DNA of 64,000 nt from Clostridiaceae bacterium (lineage in GTDB: Bacteria > Bacillota > Clostridia > Clostridiales > Clostridiaceae), in NCBI GenBank assembly GCA_902363375.1, contig CABIZX010000001.1, positions 620,001 through 684,000 on the forward strand, read 5' to 3'. The position numbers and the translations under genes are program-made. Positions 11,284 to 21,703 of the stretch are shown one piece after another (the stretch's first letter is position 1; the number at the start of each line of letters is the position of its first letter). The notes below the pieces were generated by a model. That model was not told the DNA's origin, searched no databases, and was given only the letters and a program-made list of their open reading frames with translations.

Positions 11284-11403
11284 GAACAGAAATATATGAA
11301 TAAATATCCTTAAAGAAAAATATAAACATTTACTTTAAATAAAAAGTTATTGTGTTTACTATTTAAAATTTAAAGGAAATATAATAAAAGGAGGAAGTAT
11401 ATT

Positions 11404-11865
11404 ATGAACAGTAACGGTGTTGTAGAAAAACTCCATAGTAAAATTGAGAAGATAGTTGAAAGACTTGGATTTGAACTTTATCACTTAGAATATGTGCGTG
11501 AAGGCGGACAAAATATTTTAAGGGTTTTCATAGATAATGAAAAAAGTGTTTCCTTAGATAATTGTGTGGAAGTAAGTAAAGCTGTTGGAGAAATGTTAGA
11601 TATAGAAGATCCGATAGTTGAAGAATATAACCTAGAAGTATCATCTCCAGGTATATTTAGAACTTTATTTACAAAAGAGCATTTTAATAAATATATAAAT
11701 AGTGATGTAGCTGTGAAACTTTCAGCATTATTTGAAGGAAAGAAGAAATATGAAGGGATACTAAAGGGGTTTGATAGTGAAAATCTAATGCTAGCGGTAG
11801 ATAATAATGAGATTGTAATACCAATGTCAAAGGTGTCTATAGTTACATTAAACCCAGCTTTATAA
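11404..11865 (+). CDS. rimP: ribosome maturation factor RimP
   Basis: Needed for 30S subunit maturation. The 153-residue protein has the two-domain RimP layout. The family segments LGFELYHLEYVREGG, LRVFIDNE, VEEYNLEVSSPGIFRTL and the C-terminal Sm-like barrel are recognisable. AGGAGG lies before the ATG. It heads the classical rimP-nusA-rnpM-ylxQ-infB-rbfA cluster, 16 bases ahead of nusA. Confidence 0.96.
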   Translation: MNSNGVVEKLHSKIEKIVERLGFELYHLEYVREGGQNILRVFIDNEKSVSLDNCVEVSKAVGEMLDIEDPIVEEYNLEVSSPGIFRTLFTKEHFNKYINSDVAVKLSALFEGKKKYEGILKGFDSENLMLAVDNNEIVIPMSKVSIVTLNPAL

Positions 11866-11881
11866 GGAGGATATAAATATA

Positions 11882-12967
11882 ATGAGCACCGGATTTAAGG
11901 AAGAATTTATAGATGCTGTAAAGCAACTAGTTGTTGAAAAAGGAATTAGTGAGGAAATGCTATTTACAACTATAGAAGATGCTTTAGTAGCAGCATATAA
12001 GAAAAACTTTGCAAAATCTCATGCAAAGGAACAAAATGTAAGAGTATGGGTTAATAGAGATACAGGAGAAACTCACGTATATTCATTAAAAGAAGTTGTA
12101 GAAGAAGTGTATGATGATGTAATAGAGATATCACTAGAAGATGCTAGAGAAATTAGTGCTAAATATAATTTAGAAGATATAGCAGAAATAGAGGTTACTC
12201 CAAGGGATTTTGGAAGGGTTGCAGCACAGGCAGCTAAGCAAGTTGTTATTCAAAGAATTAAGGAAGCTGAAAGAACTCTTATATATAATGAATTTATAAC
12301 TAAGGAATTTGACATAATAACAGGTGTTGTATTAAGAAAAGATAGAGGAAATGTATTTATAGATTTAGGAAAACTAGAGGCTGTTTTGGGTCCTAATGAA
12401 CAAATGCCAGGAGAAACTTATACTTTTAATGAAAAATTAAAGCTATATATAGTAGAGGTAAAAAAGAGCTCTAAGGGACCACAAATAGTAGTTTCAAGAA
12501 CTCATCCAGGATTAGTAAAAAGATTATTTGAACTAGAAGTTCCAGAGATATATAGTGGAATTGTAGAGATAAAGAATATAGCTAGAGAAGCTGGTTCAAG
12601 AACCAAGATAGCTGTATGGTCTAATGATGAAGAAGTAGATCCTATGGGAGCTTGTGTTGGACCTAAAGGAATTAGAGTTCAAAATATTGTAAATGAGCTT
12701 AAAAATGAGAAAATTGATATAATAAAATGGAGTAAGTTACCAGAAGAGTATATTGCACATGCTCTAAGCCCTGCTAAAGTACTCTCTGTAGATATTAATG
12801 ATGAAGAAAAGAGCGCAAAGGTAGTGGTAGATGATAATCAATTATCATTAGCTATAGGTAAAGAAGGGCAAAATGTTAGATTAGCAGCAAGACTTACAGG
12901 ATGGAAGATAGATATTAAGAGTAAAAGTCAAGCCGCAAGTTTAAAAGTTGAAGAAAGTAACCTTTAA
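11882..12967 (+). CDS. nusA: transcription termination/antitermination factor NusA
   Basis: Binds RNA polymerase and nascent RNA and affects pausing and termination. The 361 residues contain the N-terminal polymerase-binding domain, an S1 domain (around ITGVVLRKDRGNVFIDLG), and two KH domains (GACVGPKGIRVQNI and LAIGKEGQNVRLAARLTGW). It lacks the C-terminal acidic repeats of the E. coli protein, which is normal for Firmicutes. Confidence 0.98.
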   Translation: MSTGFKEEFIDAVKQLVVEKGISEEMLFTTIEDALVAAYKKNFAKSHAKEQNVRVWVNRDTGETHVYSLKEVVEEVYDDVIEISLEDAREISAKYNLEDIAEIEVTPRDFGRVAAQAAKQVVIQRIKEAERTLIYNEFITKEFDIITGVVLRKDRGNVFIDLGKLEAVLGPNEQMPGETYTFNEKLKLYIVEVKKSSKGPQIVVSRTHPGLVKRLFELEVPEIYSGIVEIKNIAREAGSRTKIAVWSNDEEVDPMGACVGPKGIRVQNIVNELKNEKIDIIKWSKLPEEYIAHALSPAKVLSVDINDEEKSAKVVVDDNQLSLAIGKEGQNVRLAARLTGWKIDIKSKSQAASLKVEESNL

Positions 12968-12983
12968 AGGTAGGTGATATTTT

Positions 12984-13253
12984 ATGAAGGTAAAGAAGAT
13001 ACCTCAAAGAATGTGCACAGGATGCATGGAAATGAAACCTAAGAAGGAACTTATAAGAATTGTAAAAAATAAAGAAAATGAGATATCTATAGATTTGCAC
13101 GGAAAGAAACCTGGACGTGGAGCGTATATATGTAGAGATATTGAGTGCCTAGAAAAAGCTGTAAAGACTAAAAGATTAGAAAGAAACTTAGAAACAAAGA
13201 TAAGTGAAGAAATATATGATAAACTAAAGGAAGAGATAGTTAATGCAGAATAA
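12984..13253 (+). CDS. rnpM: YlxR family protein, RNase P modulator RnpM
   Basis: Small basic protein of 89 residues with the YlxR signature RMCTGCMEMKPKKELIRIV and the GRGAYIC segment. The family member in Bacillus subtilis binds the RNase P RNA and modulates its activity. It lies between nusA and ylxQ as usual and overlaps ylxQ by 11 bases, which suggests translational coupling. Confidence 0.9.
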   Translation: MKVKKIPQRMCTGCMEMKPKKELIRIVKNKENEISIDLHGKKPGRGAYICRDIECLEKAVKTKRLERNLETKISEEIYDKLKEEIVNAE

Positions 13254-13557
13254 ATTTTTAAGTTTTCTAGGAATTGCAAAGAAGTCTAGAAATTTAGTAG
13301 AAGGATATAATGGATGTGAAGAAGAAATAAAAAGAAATAAGGTTCATCTATGTATTCTATCTTTAGAGTGTTCAGAGAATACTAAAAAGAAATTTGAGAA
13401 ATACTGCTCAGACAGAAAAGTACCTATAATAGGAAATATATCTAAGGATGAATTAGGTATGGCCATAGGTAGAGAAGAGATTAATGTATTAGCAGTGAAA
13501 GATGAAAAAATCTGTGAAAATTTAATAAAGTTATGGAAAGAGAATTACGGAATGTAA
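13243..13557 (+). CDS. ylxQ: L7Ae family ribosomal-associated protein YlxQ
   Basis: A 104-residue L7Ae/L30e-type RNA-binding protein ([16 protein letters not shown], then a central [13 protein letters not shown]). It overlaps rnpM at its start and the infB reading frame at its end. Its RNA target is not established from sequence; family members bind kink-turns. Confidence 0.85.
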   Translation: MQNKFLSFLGIAKKSRNLVEGYNGCEEEIKRNKVHLCILSLECSENTKKKFEKYCSDRKVPIIGNISKDELGMAIGREEINVLAVKDEKICENLIKLWKENYGM

Positions 13558-13574
13558 ATTCGGGGGTGAAAGTT

Positions 13575-15659
13575 TTGGCGAAAGTAAGAATATATGAATT
13601 AGCTAAAGAATTAGAAGTTTCAAATAAGGAACTTATAAGTGTATTAATGGATGAGTTCGGAGTAGAAGCGAAGAATCACATGAGTGTTATAGATGAAGAA
13701 GATGCTGATCTTATAAAAGAGCTATACGAAGAACAAAAAAAGGAATTGGCTGAGAAGAAGGAAATCATTGAAGAATATGAGTCAAAAATCAATGAAGATA
13801 TAAGCAAACAACAAAGAAAAAATAGTAAAGTGAGAAAAAACAATAACAAAAGATCAGAAGAAAAAGTAGAGGATACTCCAGATGAAGTTATAGAAGTTGA
13901 AGAGACTATTGTTGTAAAAGACTTAGCTGATAAGCTTAAAAAGCCTGTTGTTGAAGTTATAAGAGCTTTGATATTCCAAGGAGTTATGGCAAGTGTGAAT
14001 CAAGAAGTTGACTTTAATACAGCTTCAAAGCTTATAGAGAGTTTCGGTTCTATTGCCGTATTAAAAGAGAAAAATGTTGGCGAAGTAGCTAAAGAACAGG
14101 AAGATGAGATTGATGATTTAGATGAGGAAACATCAGAGTCAACAGAAACAAAAAGACCACCAATAGTAACAGTAATGGGTCACGTTGACCACGGTAAGAC
14201 ATCATTACTAGATGCAATAAAAAAATCAAAAGTAACAGCAACAGAGGCTGGCGGAATTACTCAACACATAGGGGCATATACTGTAGATGTAAATGGTGAA
14301 AGAATAACTTTCCTTGATACTCCGGGGCATGAGGCTTTCACATCTATGAGAGCTAGGGGAGCTCAAGTTACAGATATAGTTATATTAGTAGTAGCTGCAG
14401 ATGATGGAATTATGCCACAGACTGTAGAAGCTATAAATCACTGTAAAGCAGCAGAAGTACCTATGATTATAGCTATTAATAAAATGGATAAAGAAAGTGC
14501 AAATCCAGATAGAGTTAAACAAGAATTAACTGAATATGGATTAGTATCAGAAGATTGGGGTGGAGATACTATATGTGTACCGGTATCTGCTCACACTAAA
14601 GAAGGATTAGATAACTTACTTGAAATGGTTGTAATAAATGCTGAAATGTTAGAATTAAAAGCTGATGCTAACAGAAAAGCTAAAGGAACAGTTATAGAAG
14701 CTAAATTAGATAAAGGTAGAGGTCCTGTAGCTAGTATACTAGTTCAAAATGGAACTTTAAAATCTGGGGATTCTATTATAGTTGGAACTACTTACGGTAG
14801 AATAAGAGCTATGATAGATGATAAAGGTAAGAAGACAAAAACAGCTGGACCTTCTATGCCAGTAGAGATATTGGGTCTTTCAGAAGTTCCAGAAGCAGGA
14901 GATAGATTCACTGTTGTAAAAGATGAAAAGACAGCTAGAATTATGGCTGAATCAAGAAAAGAAAAGATTAGACAAGAGCACTTCAAAACATCTAATAGAG
15001 TATCTATGGAAAATTTATATAGCCAAATTCAAGAAGGTAAAGTTAAAGAGTTAAGCGTAATAGTTAAGGCTGATGTTCAAGGTTCAGTAGAAGCTGTTAA
15101 GCAATCTATAGAGAAACTTTCTACAGATAATGTAAAAGTTAGAGTTATTCATGGAGCTGTTGGAGCTATAACTGAAACAGACGTATCTTTAGCCTATGCT
15201 TCTAATGCTATTATTATAGGTTTTAATGTAAGACCAGATAATAATGCTATTTCAGTTGCAGAAAGAGATAGTGTAGAAATCAAAACTTATAGAATTATCT
15301 ATGATGCATTAGATGATATTAAATCAGCTATGATAGGTATGCTTGAACCAGAATACAAGGAAGTTGTAATTGGAAGATGTGAAGCAAGACAGGTATATAA
15401 AATTTCTAATGTAGGTACTATAGCAGGATGTTACGTGCTTAATGGAAAGATAACAAGAAACTGTAAGGTTAGAGTGCTAAGGGATGGTATAGTAATTACA
15501 GAATCTACTCTTGCATCTTTAAAGAGATTTAAAGATGATGTTAAAGAAGCAGCAGCAGGATATGAGTGTGGACTTAGCGTTGATAAATTCAATGATATTA
15601 AAGAAGGCGATATTATTGAAGGCTATGTTATGGAAGAAATTAAACCAAAAGAATTGTAA
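13575..15659 (+). CDS. infB: translation initiation factor IF-2
   Basis: GTPase that brings initiator tRNA to the 30S subunit. The start is most likely TTG 13575, with GGGGGTGA at 13562-13569, giving [13 protein letters not shown], the usual clostridial N-terminus; the open frame extends to an ATG at 13533 inside ylxQ. A charged linker separates the N-terminal IF2N domains. The G domain has GHVDHGKTS from G202, DTPGHEAF, and NKMD. Domains II-IV follow. The 694-residue length is typical of clostridia with a short N-terminal region. Confidence 0.97.
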   Translation: MAKVRIYELAKELEVSNKELISVLMDEFGVEAKNHMSVIDEEDADLIKELYEEQKKELAEKKEIIEEYESKINEDISKQQRKNSKVRKNNNKRSEEKVEDTPDEVIEVEETIVVKDLADKLKKPVVEVIRALIFQGVMASVNQEVDFNTASKLIESFGSIAVLKEKNVGEVAKEQEDEIDDLDEETSESTETKRPPIVTVMGHVDHGKTSLLDAIKKSKVTATEAGGITQHIGAYTVDVNGERITFLDTPGHEAFTSMRARGAQVTDIVILVVAADDGIMPQTVEAINHCKAAEVPMIIAINKMDKESANPDRVKQELTEYGLVSEDWGGDTICVPVSAHTKEGLDNLLEMVVINAEMLELKADANRKAKGTVIEAKLDKGRGPVASILVQNGTLKSGDSIIVGTTYGRIRAMIDDKGKKTKTAGPSMPVEILGLSEVPEAGDRFTVVKDEKTARIMAESRKEKIRQEHFKTSNRVSMENLYSQIQEGKVKELSVIVKADVQGSVEAVKQSIEKLSTDNVKVRVIHGAVGAITETDVSLAYASNAIIIGFNVRPDNNAISVAERDSVEIKTYRIIYDALDDIKSAMIGMLEPEYKEVVIGRCEARQVYKISNVGTIAGCYVLNGKITRNCKVRVLRDGIVITESTLASLKRFKDDVKEAAAGYECGLSVDKFNDIKEGDIIEGYVMEEIKPKEL

Positions 15660-15677
15660 TAGGAAGGAGTGATCTCC

Positions 15678-16040
15678 ATGGCTAACTATAGAGGCGGCAG
15701 AATAAATGAAGAAATAAAAAAAGATGTTAGCAACACTATTCAAAATAAGATAAAGGATCCAAGATTTACTGCAATGGTAAGTGTAACAGATGTAGAGGTT
15801 ACAAGAGATTTAAGTTATGCTAAAGTATTTGTTAGTATATTTGGTACAGAAGAGCAGAAATCAGAGGCTCTAAAAATTCTTAAGAATTCCACAGGATTTA
15901 TAAGAAAAGAAATAGGAAGGAATGTTAAGATAAGACATGTACCAGAGGTGATTATAGAGTTAGATACTACTTTAGATAAAGCTAATCACTTAGAAGATTT
16001 ATTTAGAAAAATAAAGGAGAATGACTCCAATGATAACTAG
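15678..16040 (+). CDS. rbfA: 30S ribosome-binding factor RbfA
   Basis: KH-fold protein assisting late 30S maturation and cold adaptation. The 120-residue product starts MANYRGGRINEEIKKD, has DLSYAKVFVS in the core and RHVPEVIIELDTT near the end, all typical. ATG 15678 is preferred over the in-frame GTG at 15669 because GGAAGGAG covers 15662-15669. Its last 11 bases overlap nrnA. Confidence 0.95.
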   Translation: MANYRGGRINEEIKKDVSNTIQNKIKDPRFTAMVSVTDVEVTRDLSYAKVFVSIFGTEEQKSEALKILKNSTGFIRKEIGRNVKIRHVPEVIIELDTTLDKANHLEDLFRKIKENDSNDN

Positions 16041-17004
16041 AGACATAATAGATATCATAAAGAAAAGTAAAAAAATAGGAATTACTTTTCATCAATCACC
16101 AGATGGAGATTCTTTAGGAAGTGCCACAGCCCTAATTCAAGGGCTGAAGGCGCTTAATAAAGAAGCATATATACTTTCGAAAGAAGCTATTCCAGATACC
16201 TTTTCTTACTTACCTCATAGTGAAGAAATTACTGGATTAATTCAGAATGTAAAAGAAGAGACAGATTTAATAATTGTATTAGATTGCGGAGATTTTAAAA
16301 GAATAAATGCTAATTTAGATAAATGTAGTAGAAAGTATACCATTGTAAATATAGATCATCACTTAAGCAACGAAAAATATGGTGATTTAAATTATGTAGA
16401 TACAAATGCTGCAGCTGTAGGAGAGATAATATATGACTTATTAACTCAATTAAAAGTAGACATAACTAGGAAGATAAGTGAATCGATTTATACATCTATA
16501 TTAACAGACACAGGCTCCTTTAAGCATTCTAATACTACTGATGTAACTCATGAAATAGCTGGAGCTCTTATTAAAACTGGGCTTAATTTTAACAAGATTC
16601 AAAGACAAGTATTTGAAAATAAAGAATTTAACAAAGTTAAGTTTTTTGGAAAAGTAATAGATACTTTACAGTTACATATTAACAATAAAGTGGCGTTTAT
16701 GGAAATCAGAGATAAAATGCTTGAAGAAGTGGGCTTAGAATCAATAGATTCTTCCGAGGTTATCCATTTTGGAACTATGATAAGCGGAGTAGAGGTAGTT
16801 GCCTTATTTAAGGAAAGTAAAGATGGAGTAAAAGTTAGCCTAAGATCTAAAGAAATAGTTGATGTTAGTAAGATAGCAGAAATTTTTAATGGCGGAGGAC
16901 ATAAAAGAGCAGCAGGTCTTTTTTGTGAAGGTTCCATGTCGGATGTAAAGGACAAAATATATAAAATATTAGAAGAAGAGTTGATATCTGATGATAGAAA
17001 ATAA
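16030..17004 (+). CDS. nrnA: DHH family phosphoesterase, NrnA-like oligoribonuclease/pAp phosphatase
   Basis: Degrades nanoRNAs and 3',5'-bisphosphate nucleotides in Firmicutes that lack Orn. Motifs: SPDGDSLGSA, LDCGD, NIDHHLSN (the DHH motif) and the DHHA1 domain GGGHKRAAG. The frame contains ATG 16021 directly abutting GGAGA; ATG 16030 has proper spacing and is chosen (324 residues). It lies in the rbfA-nrnA-truB-ribF order common in Firmicutes. Confidence 0.9.
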   Translation: MITRDIIDIIKKSKKIGITFHQSPDGDSLGSATALIQGLKALNKEAYILSKEAIPDTFSYLPHSEEITGLIQNVKEETDLIIVLDCGDFKRINANLDKCSRKYTIVNIDHHLSNEKYGDLNYVDTNAAAVGEIIYDLLTQLKVDITRKISESIYTSILTDTGSFKHSNTTDVTHEIAGALIKTGLNFNKIQRQVFENKEFNKVKFFGKVIDTLQLHINNKVAFMEIRDKMLEEVGLESIDSSEVIHFGTMISGVEVVALFKESKDGVKVSLRSKEIVDVSKIAEIFNGGGHKRAAGLFCEGSMSDVKDKIYKILEEELISDDRK

Positions 17005-17878
17005 TAAACCCTTTGGAGTTTTAAATATAAATAAACCACTTGGAATAAGTTCCTTTGAAGTAGTGAGAAAAATAAAGAAGTTAGCAGGAGAAAAGAAAGT
17101 TGGACATGGTGGAACTTTAGATCCAGAAGCTAGTGGTGTACTTCCAGTTTGTATCGGAAAAGCTACTAAAGCTATAGACTTCATCATGGAAGGTGAGAAA
17201 GAATATATAGCAAAGGTTAAATTAGGAGTAGTTACAGATACTTATGATAGAGAAGGAAAAGTACTTCGTGAAGGTAATGTTAATTTTACAGAAGAAGAAA
17301 TTATCAAAGCCATACATAAATTTGAAGGAAGTATTGACCAAGTACCACCCATGTATTCGGCTCTTAAACAAAATGGAAAAAAATTATATGAGTTAGCTAG
17401 AGAAGGAAAGGAAGTCTATAGAGAGCCAAGAAACATTACTATATATAGTATTGATATATTATCTATAGATAGTCCGATAATTGAGATAAAAGTTAGATGT
17501 TCTAAGGGAACTTATATAAGAAGTTTATGCTATGATATAGGTGAAGAACTTGGTTGTGGTGCTATGATGTGGGAGTTGAAGCGGACAGCCACAGGAACGT
17601 TTACCATAGAAAATAGTGTGGATCTAAAAGAGTTAACAGAGAGCAATATAAGCAATTATATTGTTTCTTTAGATGAAATTTTTAATAAGTTTCCTAAACT
17701 TGTGGTTAATGAAAAGTTTGAAAGATTGATATTAAATGGAGTAACTATAAATGATAGAACTCTTTTAAATAGAATTGAAAAGTTTTGTAAATATGCAGTA
17801 TATAATAATTCAGATAAACTTATAGGAATTGGATTAGAAAGTGATGAAGGATTTAAATTGATAAAACTTTTTGCTTAG
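16991..17878 (+). CDS. truB: tRNA pseudouridine(55) synthase
   Basis: Makes pseudouridine in the T loop of tRNAs. The catalytic aspartate is D44 in GGTLDPEASGVLPV. The NKPLGISSFEVV start and the KGTYIRSLCYDIG motif are also typical. It overlaps nrnA by 14 bases and no strong separate ribosome binding site is visible, so translation is probably coupled. Confidence 0.95.
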   Translation: MIENNKPFGVLNINKPLGISSFEVVRKIKKLAGEKKVGHGGTLDPEASGVLPVCIGKATKAIDFIMEGEKEYIAKVKLGVVTDTYDREGKVLREGNVNFTEEEIIKAIHKFEGSIDQVPPMYSALKQNGKKLYELAREGKEVYREPRNITIYSIDILSIDSPIIEIKVRCSKGTYIRSLCYDIGEELGCGAMMWELKRTATGTFTIENSVDLKELTESNISNYIVSLDEIFNKFPKLVVNEKFERLILNGVTINDRTLLNRIEKFCKYAVYNNSDKLIGIGLESDEGFKLIKLFA

Positions 17879-17889
17879 GGGATATATTT

Positions 17890-18855
17890 ATGAAGATTAT
17901 TGAGGATAATTTTAGTGCAATTTTTAAAACTCCTAGCGTAGTTATATTAGGGAGTTTTGATGGTATACATAGTGGTCATAAAACATTAATCTATAATGCT
18001 AGAAAATTAGCAGAGAAAATTAAAGAACGTGAGCAGATAGAAAATATAAAAATTATGGTATGTACTTTTAAAAATCATCCATTATCAGTTGTGAACAAAG
18101 AAATTTGTCCTAAATTAGTAATGAGTAATGAAGATAAATCCATCTTATTTGAAGAACTTCAAGTGGACATAGTAAACTTTATGGAGTTTAATAAAGAATT
18201 TATGTCTATTTCTCCTGATGAATTTATTGAGAGGTTAAAAAGGCACTATAATGTTAAAGGTATAGTAGTTGGATTTAACTATCGATTTGGATATAAAAAT
18301 CTAGGAGATGTGGAGATTCTTAAGGAATATAGTAAAATATTAGAATATGAACTTTTTGTAGTTAACCCTGTTACTGTAGAGGGAGAAGTGGTAAGTAGCT
18401 CTGCTATTAGGCATAATATTCAAGAAGGGAATATTGAAAAGGCTAATAGATTTTTAGATAGACCATTTATGTTAGAAGGAAAGATAATTAAAGGAAAACA
18501 AATAGGAAGAACTATAGGATTTCCTACGGTAAACTTAAGTTATGATAAAAGATTTGTGATTCCTAAGGGTGGAGTCTATGGTACCATTGTAAAATACGAA
18601 AATATATTTTATAAAGGTATAACTAATATTGGATATAATCCTACACTAGAGGGTAATAAGTTAAGTATAGAGACCAATATTTTAGACTTTAATCAAAATA
18701 TATATGGAGAAAAAATTAAACTATATTTTATAGAGAAGATAAGAGAAGAAAAAAAATTTCGTAATCTTGAAGAATTAAAAAATCAATTATCTAAAGATAA
18801 AAGTTATATAATACATGAGGACTATTCTCTCTATATAGATAAAATACCTAAATAA
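17890..18855 (+). CDS. ribF: bifunctional riboflavin kinase/FAD synthetase
   Basis: Makes FMN and then FAD. The N-terminal nucleotidyltransferase domain has GSFDGIHSGHKTLI and the GFNYRFGYKN and SSSAIRHNI motifs. The C-terminal riboflavin kinase domain begins around residue 190 with GRTIGFPTVNL and contains GGVYGTIV. The 321 residues include both domains. It is the last gene of the nusA-infB cluster. Confidence 0.95.
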   Translation: MKIIEDNFSAIFKTPSVVILGSFDGIHSGHKTLIYNARKLAEKIKEREQIENIKIMVCTFKNHPLSVVNKEICPKLVMSNEDKSILFEELQVDIVNFMEFNKEFMSISPDEFIERLKRHYNVKGIVVGFNYRFGYKNLGDVEILKEYSKILEYELFVVNPVTVEGEVVSSSAIRHNIQEGNIEKANRFLDRPFMLEGKIIKGKQIGRTIGFPTVNLSYDKRFVIPKGGVYGTIVKYENIFYKGITNIGYNPTLEGNKLSIETNILDFNQNIYGEKIKLYFIEKIREEKKFRNLEELKNQLSKDKSYIIHEDYSLYIDKIPK

Positions 18856-18893
18856 CTTATTTTTACAAATTTTATAATTTAATTAGTTTTCTA

Positions 18894-18922
18894 TTTACAA
18901 AGTAAATTTAGTTTGATATAAT
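18894..18922 (+). promoter_or_regulatory. sigma-A type promoter for rpsO
   Basis: TTTACA (18894-18899), 17-base spacer, TATAAT (18917-18922). It lies 38 bases after ribF and leaves a leader of about 78 bases before rpsO. Confidence 0.75.
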
Positions 18923-18928
18923 TTCATA

Positions 18929-19000
18929 GGAACCTTATGCTAGGTGTTTTGAATGCCAACGGAATACATGGCATATGGCGATTTAACTATTGGAGGTGCA
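18929..19000 (+). promoter_or_regulatory. candidate S15 autoregulatory mRNA leader
   Basis: The leader can form helix ACCT/AGGT (18932-18945) and helix ATGCCA/TGGCAT (18953-18958 with 18969-18974) before GGAGG at 18992-18996. Structured leaders that bind S15 are known in front of rpsO in several bacteria. Membership of a specific described class is inference. Confidence 0.45.
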
Positions 19001-19006
19001 TACAAT

Positions 19007-19270
19007 ATGGAAAAGGCAAGAAAACAAGAAATAATGAGAGAATTTGCAAGAACAGAAGGAGATACTGGTTCTCCAGAAGTGCAAATAGCATTATTAACAG
19101 AAAGAATTAAAGAATTAACTGAGCACTTAAAAGTTCATAAAAAAGACCACCACTCAAGAAGAGGTCTTTTAATGATGGTTGGACAAAGAAAAGGACTTTT
19201 AAGCTACTTAAAGAAGCAAGATATCGAAAGATACCGTGCTATAATTGCTAAATTAGGAATTAGAAAATAA
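19007..19270 (+). CDS. rpsO: 30S ribosomal protein S15
   Basis: The 87-residue S15 binds 16S rRNA early in small-subunit assembly. Motifs [18 protein letters not shown] and [21 protein letters not shown] are canonical. ATG 19007 follows GGAGG at 18992-18996; the open frame runs 18 codons further upstream through the leader, which is not expected to be translated. It is monocistronic, with its own promoter and terminator, next to pnp as in many bacteria. Confidence 0.98.
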   Translation: MEKARKQEIMREFARTEGDTGSPEVQIALLTERIKELTEHLKVHKKDHHSRRGLLMMVGQRKGLLSYLKKQDIERYRAIIAKLGIRK

Positions 19271-19273
19271 TTA

Positions 19274-19300
19274 AGAGCGGCAAAGCCGCTCTATTATTTT
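19274..19300 (+). terminator. intrinsic terminator after rpsO
   Basis: 8-bp GC-rich stem (19274-19281 with 19285-19292), loop AAA, followed by ATTATTTT. Confidence 0.85.
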
Positions 19301-19375
19301 AATTAAATAGCAAAAAAAAGATAATAATAAATATATGTTTAAATATATATTTAATAACCGAAAGGAGGAAAATTA

Positions 19376-21484
19376 ATGACAAATATACTAACTACTTCTG
19401 TAGCAGGAAGAGAAATGAAGATAGAAACTGGAAAGATTGGAATGTTATCCGATTGTGCTATGTTTGTTAGTTATGGAGAGACTGTAATCCTTGTAAATGT
19501 AAATGCATCAGAAGAGCCAAGACAAGGTATAGACTTTTTTCCATTAAGCGTAGAATATGAAGAGAGACTATATGCCGTAGGTAAAATTCCTGGAGGATTT
19601 TTAAAGAGAGAGGGAAGACCATCAGAGAAAGCTATACTTAATGGTAGAGCTATTGATAGACCGATAAGACCTCTTTTCCCAAAAGGATATAGGAATGATG
19701 TTCAAGTTGTTTGTACAGTATTATCTGTAGATCAAGATAATGCTCCAGAAATATTAGCTATGAATGCTGCTTCAATAGCATTACTTTTATCAAGTATACC
19801 ATTTACAGAAGCTGTAGCTACAGTGTCAGTTGGATTAATAGATGGAAAATTTGTAATAAATCCTACATCTAAAGAAAGAGAGTTAAGCTCAATGCAGCTA
19901 ACTGTATGTGCTACTAAAGAAAGAGTTATGATGATAGAGGCTGGTGGAGATGAGATTCCAGAAGAAACTATGATTGAGGCTATTGACTTTGGATTTAATG
20001 AATGTCAATCTATCATAGCTTTCCAAGAAGAAGCTAGAGCTAAATTTGGAAAAGTTAAACCTGAGCCAGTACTATATAAAGTAGATGAAGAAATAGAAAG
20101 CAATGTAAGAAATTTTGCTTTTGATATGCTAAAAGAAGCTATGTATATCATTGATAAAGATGAAAGAAATCTTAAAGTAAGTGAAATTAAAACTAAAATA
20201 GGTGAAGAATTTTCAGAAAAATATCCAGAGGGCGGTAGTGACATAGGAGAAGTTGTTTACAATATTCAAAAGGAAATTGTAAGAAATATGTTACTTAAAG
20301 ATAAGAGAAGACCAGATGGTAGAGAATTTAATCAGATTAGACCTATATCTTGTGAAACTGGAATTCTTCCAAGAACTCATGGTACAGGATTATTTACAAG
20401 AGGATTAACTCAAGTAATGACCGTAGCTACATTAGGAGCTCTAGGAGATGTTCAAATCATAGATGGTATCGGAGAAGAAGACTTCAAGAGATATATGCAT
20501 CATTATAACTTCCCAGCATATAGTGTAGGAGAAGTAAAACCGCTTAGAGGACCAGGAAGAAGAGAAATAGGACACGGTGCCTTAGCTGAAAGAGCACTAG
20601 AGCCACTAATTCCATCCATAGAAGAATTTCCATATGCTATTAGACTTGTTTCAGAAGTTTTAAGTTCTAATGGATCTACATCTCAGGCAAGTGTATGTGG
20701 AAGTACATTAGCATTACTTGATGCAGGAGTACCTATAAAGAGACCAGCGGCAGGAATTGCAATGGGACTTATAACTAGTGAAGATTTAAGTGAAGAAGCT
20801 GTAATTACAGATATTCAAGGAATAGAAGATTTCTTTGGAGATATGGACTTTAAAGTAGCTGGTACAGAAAAGGGAATAACTTCAATTCAAGTTGATACAA
20901 AAATAAAAGGATTATCTAAATATTGTATAAGAAAAGCTATAGAAGATGCTAGAGAAGCTAGATTATTTATTTTAGATAAAATAAATGAATGTATAGCAGA
21001 GCCAAGAGCAGAGTTATCTAAATATGCTCCAAGAATGTACAATATAAATGTAAAACCAGACAAAATTAGAGACATCATAGGACCAGGTGGAAAAACTATT
21101 AAGAAAATAATAGCAGATACTGGTGTGAAGATAGATACTAATGATGATGGTAAAATAGTTATAATGTCTACTGATAGTGAAAGTGCTAATGAAGCATTAA
21201 GAATTATAAAAGAAATCACTAAAGAAGTAGAAGTTGGGGAAATATATTTAGGTAAAGTTACTAAAATTATGGCTTTTGGTGCATTTGTAGAAGTGCTTCC
21301 AGGTAAAGAAGGATTAGTACACATATCTAAATTAGCTAACGAAAGAGTAAATAAAGTTGAAGATGTGGTAGCTGTCGGAGATGAAATACTTGTAAAAGTA
21401 ACAGAAATTGATGCTCAAGGAAGAGTAAATCTTTCAAGAAAAGATGCAATAAAAGACAGTGAAGAATCTAAAAAAGAAGATTAA
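19376..21484 (+). CDS. pnp: polyribonucleotide nucleotidyltransferase (PNPase)
   Basis: Phosphorolytic 3'-5' exoribonuclease of the RNA decay machinery. The 702 residues hold two RNase PH domains, the first with [13 protein letters not shown] and the second with [13 protein letters not shown] and [15 protein letters not shown], then a KH domain ([16 protein letters not shown]) and a C-terminal S1 domain ([24 protein letters not shown]). AAGGAGG precedes the ATG. It has its own terminator. Confidence 0.98.
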   Translation: MTNILTTSVAGREMKIETGKIGMLSDCAMFVSYGETVILVNVNASEEPRQGIDFFPLSVEYEERLYAVGKIPGGFLKREGRPSEKAILNGRAIDRPIRPLFPKGYRNDVQVVCTVLSVDQDNAPEILAMNAASIALLLSSIPFTEAVATVSVGLIDGKFVINPTSKERELSSMQLTVCATKERVMMIEAGGDEIPEETMIEAIDFGFNECQSIIAFQEEARAKFGKVKPEPVLYKVDEEIESNVRNFAFDMLKEAMYIIDKDERNLKVSEIKTKIGEEFSEKYPEGGSDIGEVVYNIQKEIVRNMLLKDKRRPDGREFNQIRPISCETGILPRTHGTGLFTRGLTQVMTVATLGALGDVQIIDGIGEEDFKRYMHHYNFPAYSVGEVKPLRGPGRREIGHGALAERALEPLIPSIEEFPYAIRLVSEVLSSNGSTSQASVCGSTLALLDAGVPIKRPAAGIAMGLITSEDLSEEAVITDIQGIEDFFGDMDFKVAGTEKGITSIQVDTKIKGLSKYCIRKAIEDAREARLFILDKINECIAEPRAELSKYAPRMYNINVKPDKIRDIIGPGGKTIKKIIADTGVKIDTNDDGKIVIMSTDSESANEALRIIKEITKEVEVGEIYLGKVTKIMAFGAFVEVLPGKEGLVHISKLANERVNKVEDVVAVGDEILVKVTEIDAQGRVNLSRKDAIKDSEESKKED

Positions 21485-21495
21485 GAAAAAGTCAA

Positions 21496-21528
21496 AATAA
21501 AAAGGTAAAATGCCTTTTTATTTTTTTA
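21496..21528 (+). terminator. intrinsic terminator after pnp
   Basis: 10-bp stem (21496-21505 with 21513-21522) followed by a long T tract. Confidence 0.85.
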
Positions 21529-21636
21529 TGTACATATTAATTATCAATATGTAGACTATTTAGTATAAAATATAATCACATATAGTGTACAATTTCATAA
21601 ATTATATTATAATTGTATTAAATTTCGTATATTGAT

Positions 21637-21665
21637 TCATAATTTTAAACTAAAATACATATTAA
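21637..21665 (+). promoter_or_regulatory. possible sigma-E type (mother-cell) promoter
   Basis: TCATAAT (21637-21643) fits 6 of 7 positions of the B. subtilis sigma-E -35 consensus. A 14-base spacer leads to CATATTAA (21658-21665), which shares the CATA core of the -10. A start near 21671 would give a 33-base leader to the YlmC/YmxH gene. Motif match only. Confidence 0.3.
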
Positions 21666-21703
21666 TCATATTAATTTATGAAATTATATATGAGGTGATA
21701 TGC

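Larger units (their letters stand above)
10899..11403 (+). other. gene-free interval between polC and rimP
   Basis: No convincing coding sequence in about 505 bases. The first 190 bases show nothing clear. From 11094 there is a promoter, a short transcribed-looking segment, two terminator-like hairpins and a large imperfect palindrome. The last 120 bases are AT-rich upstream sequence of rimP. Confidence 0.7.

Noticed and set aside
10899..11403. T-box or riboswitch controlling rimP
   Set aside because: No T-box sequence (TGGNACCGCG) is present, and the hairpins lie before a further 120 bases of plain sequence instead of adjoining rimP.
16599..17039. 146-codon open frame on the - strand over nrnA and truB
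   Set aside because: Antisense shadow of two well-supported genes with no recognisable protein or binding site.
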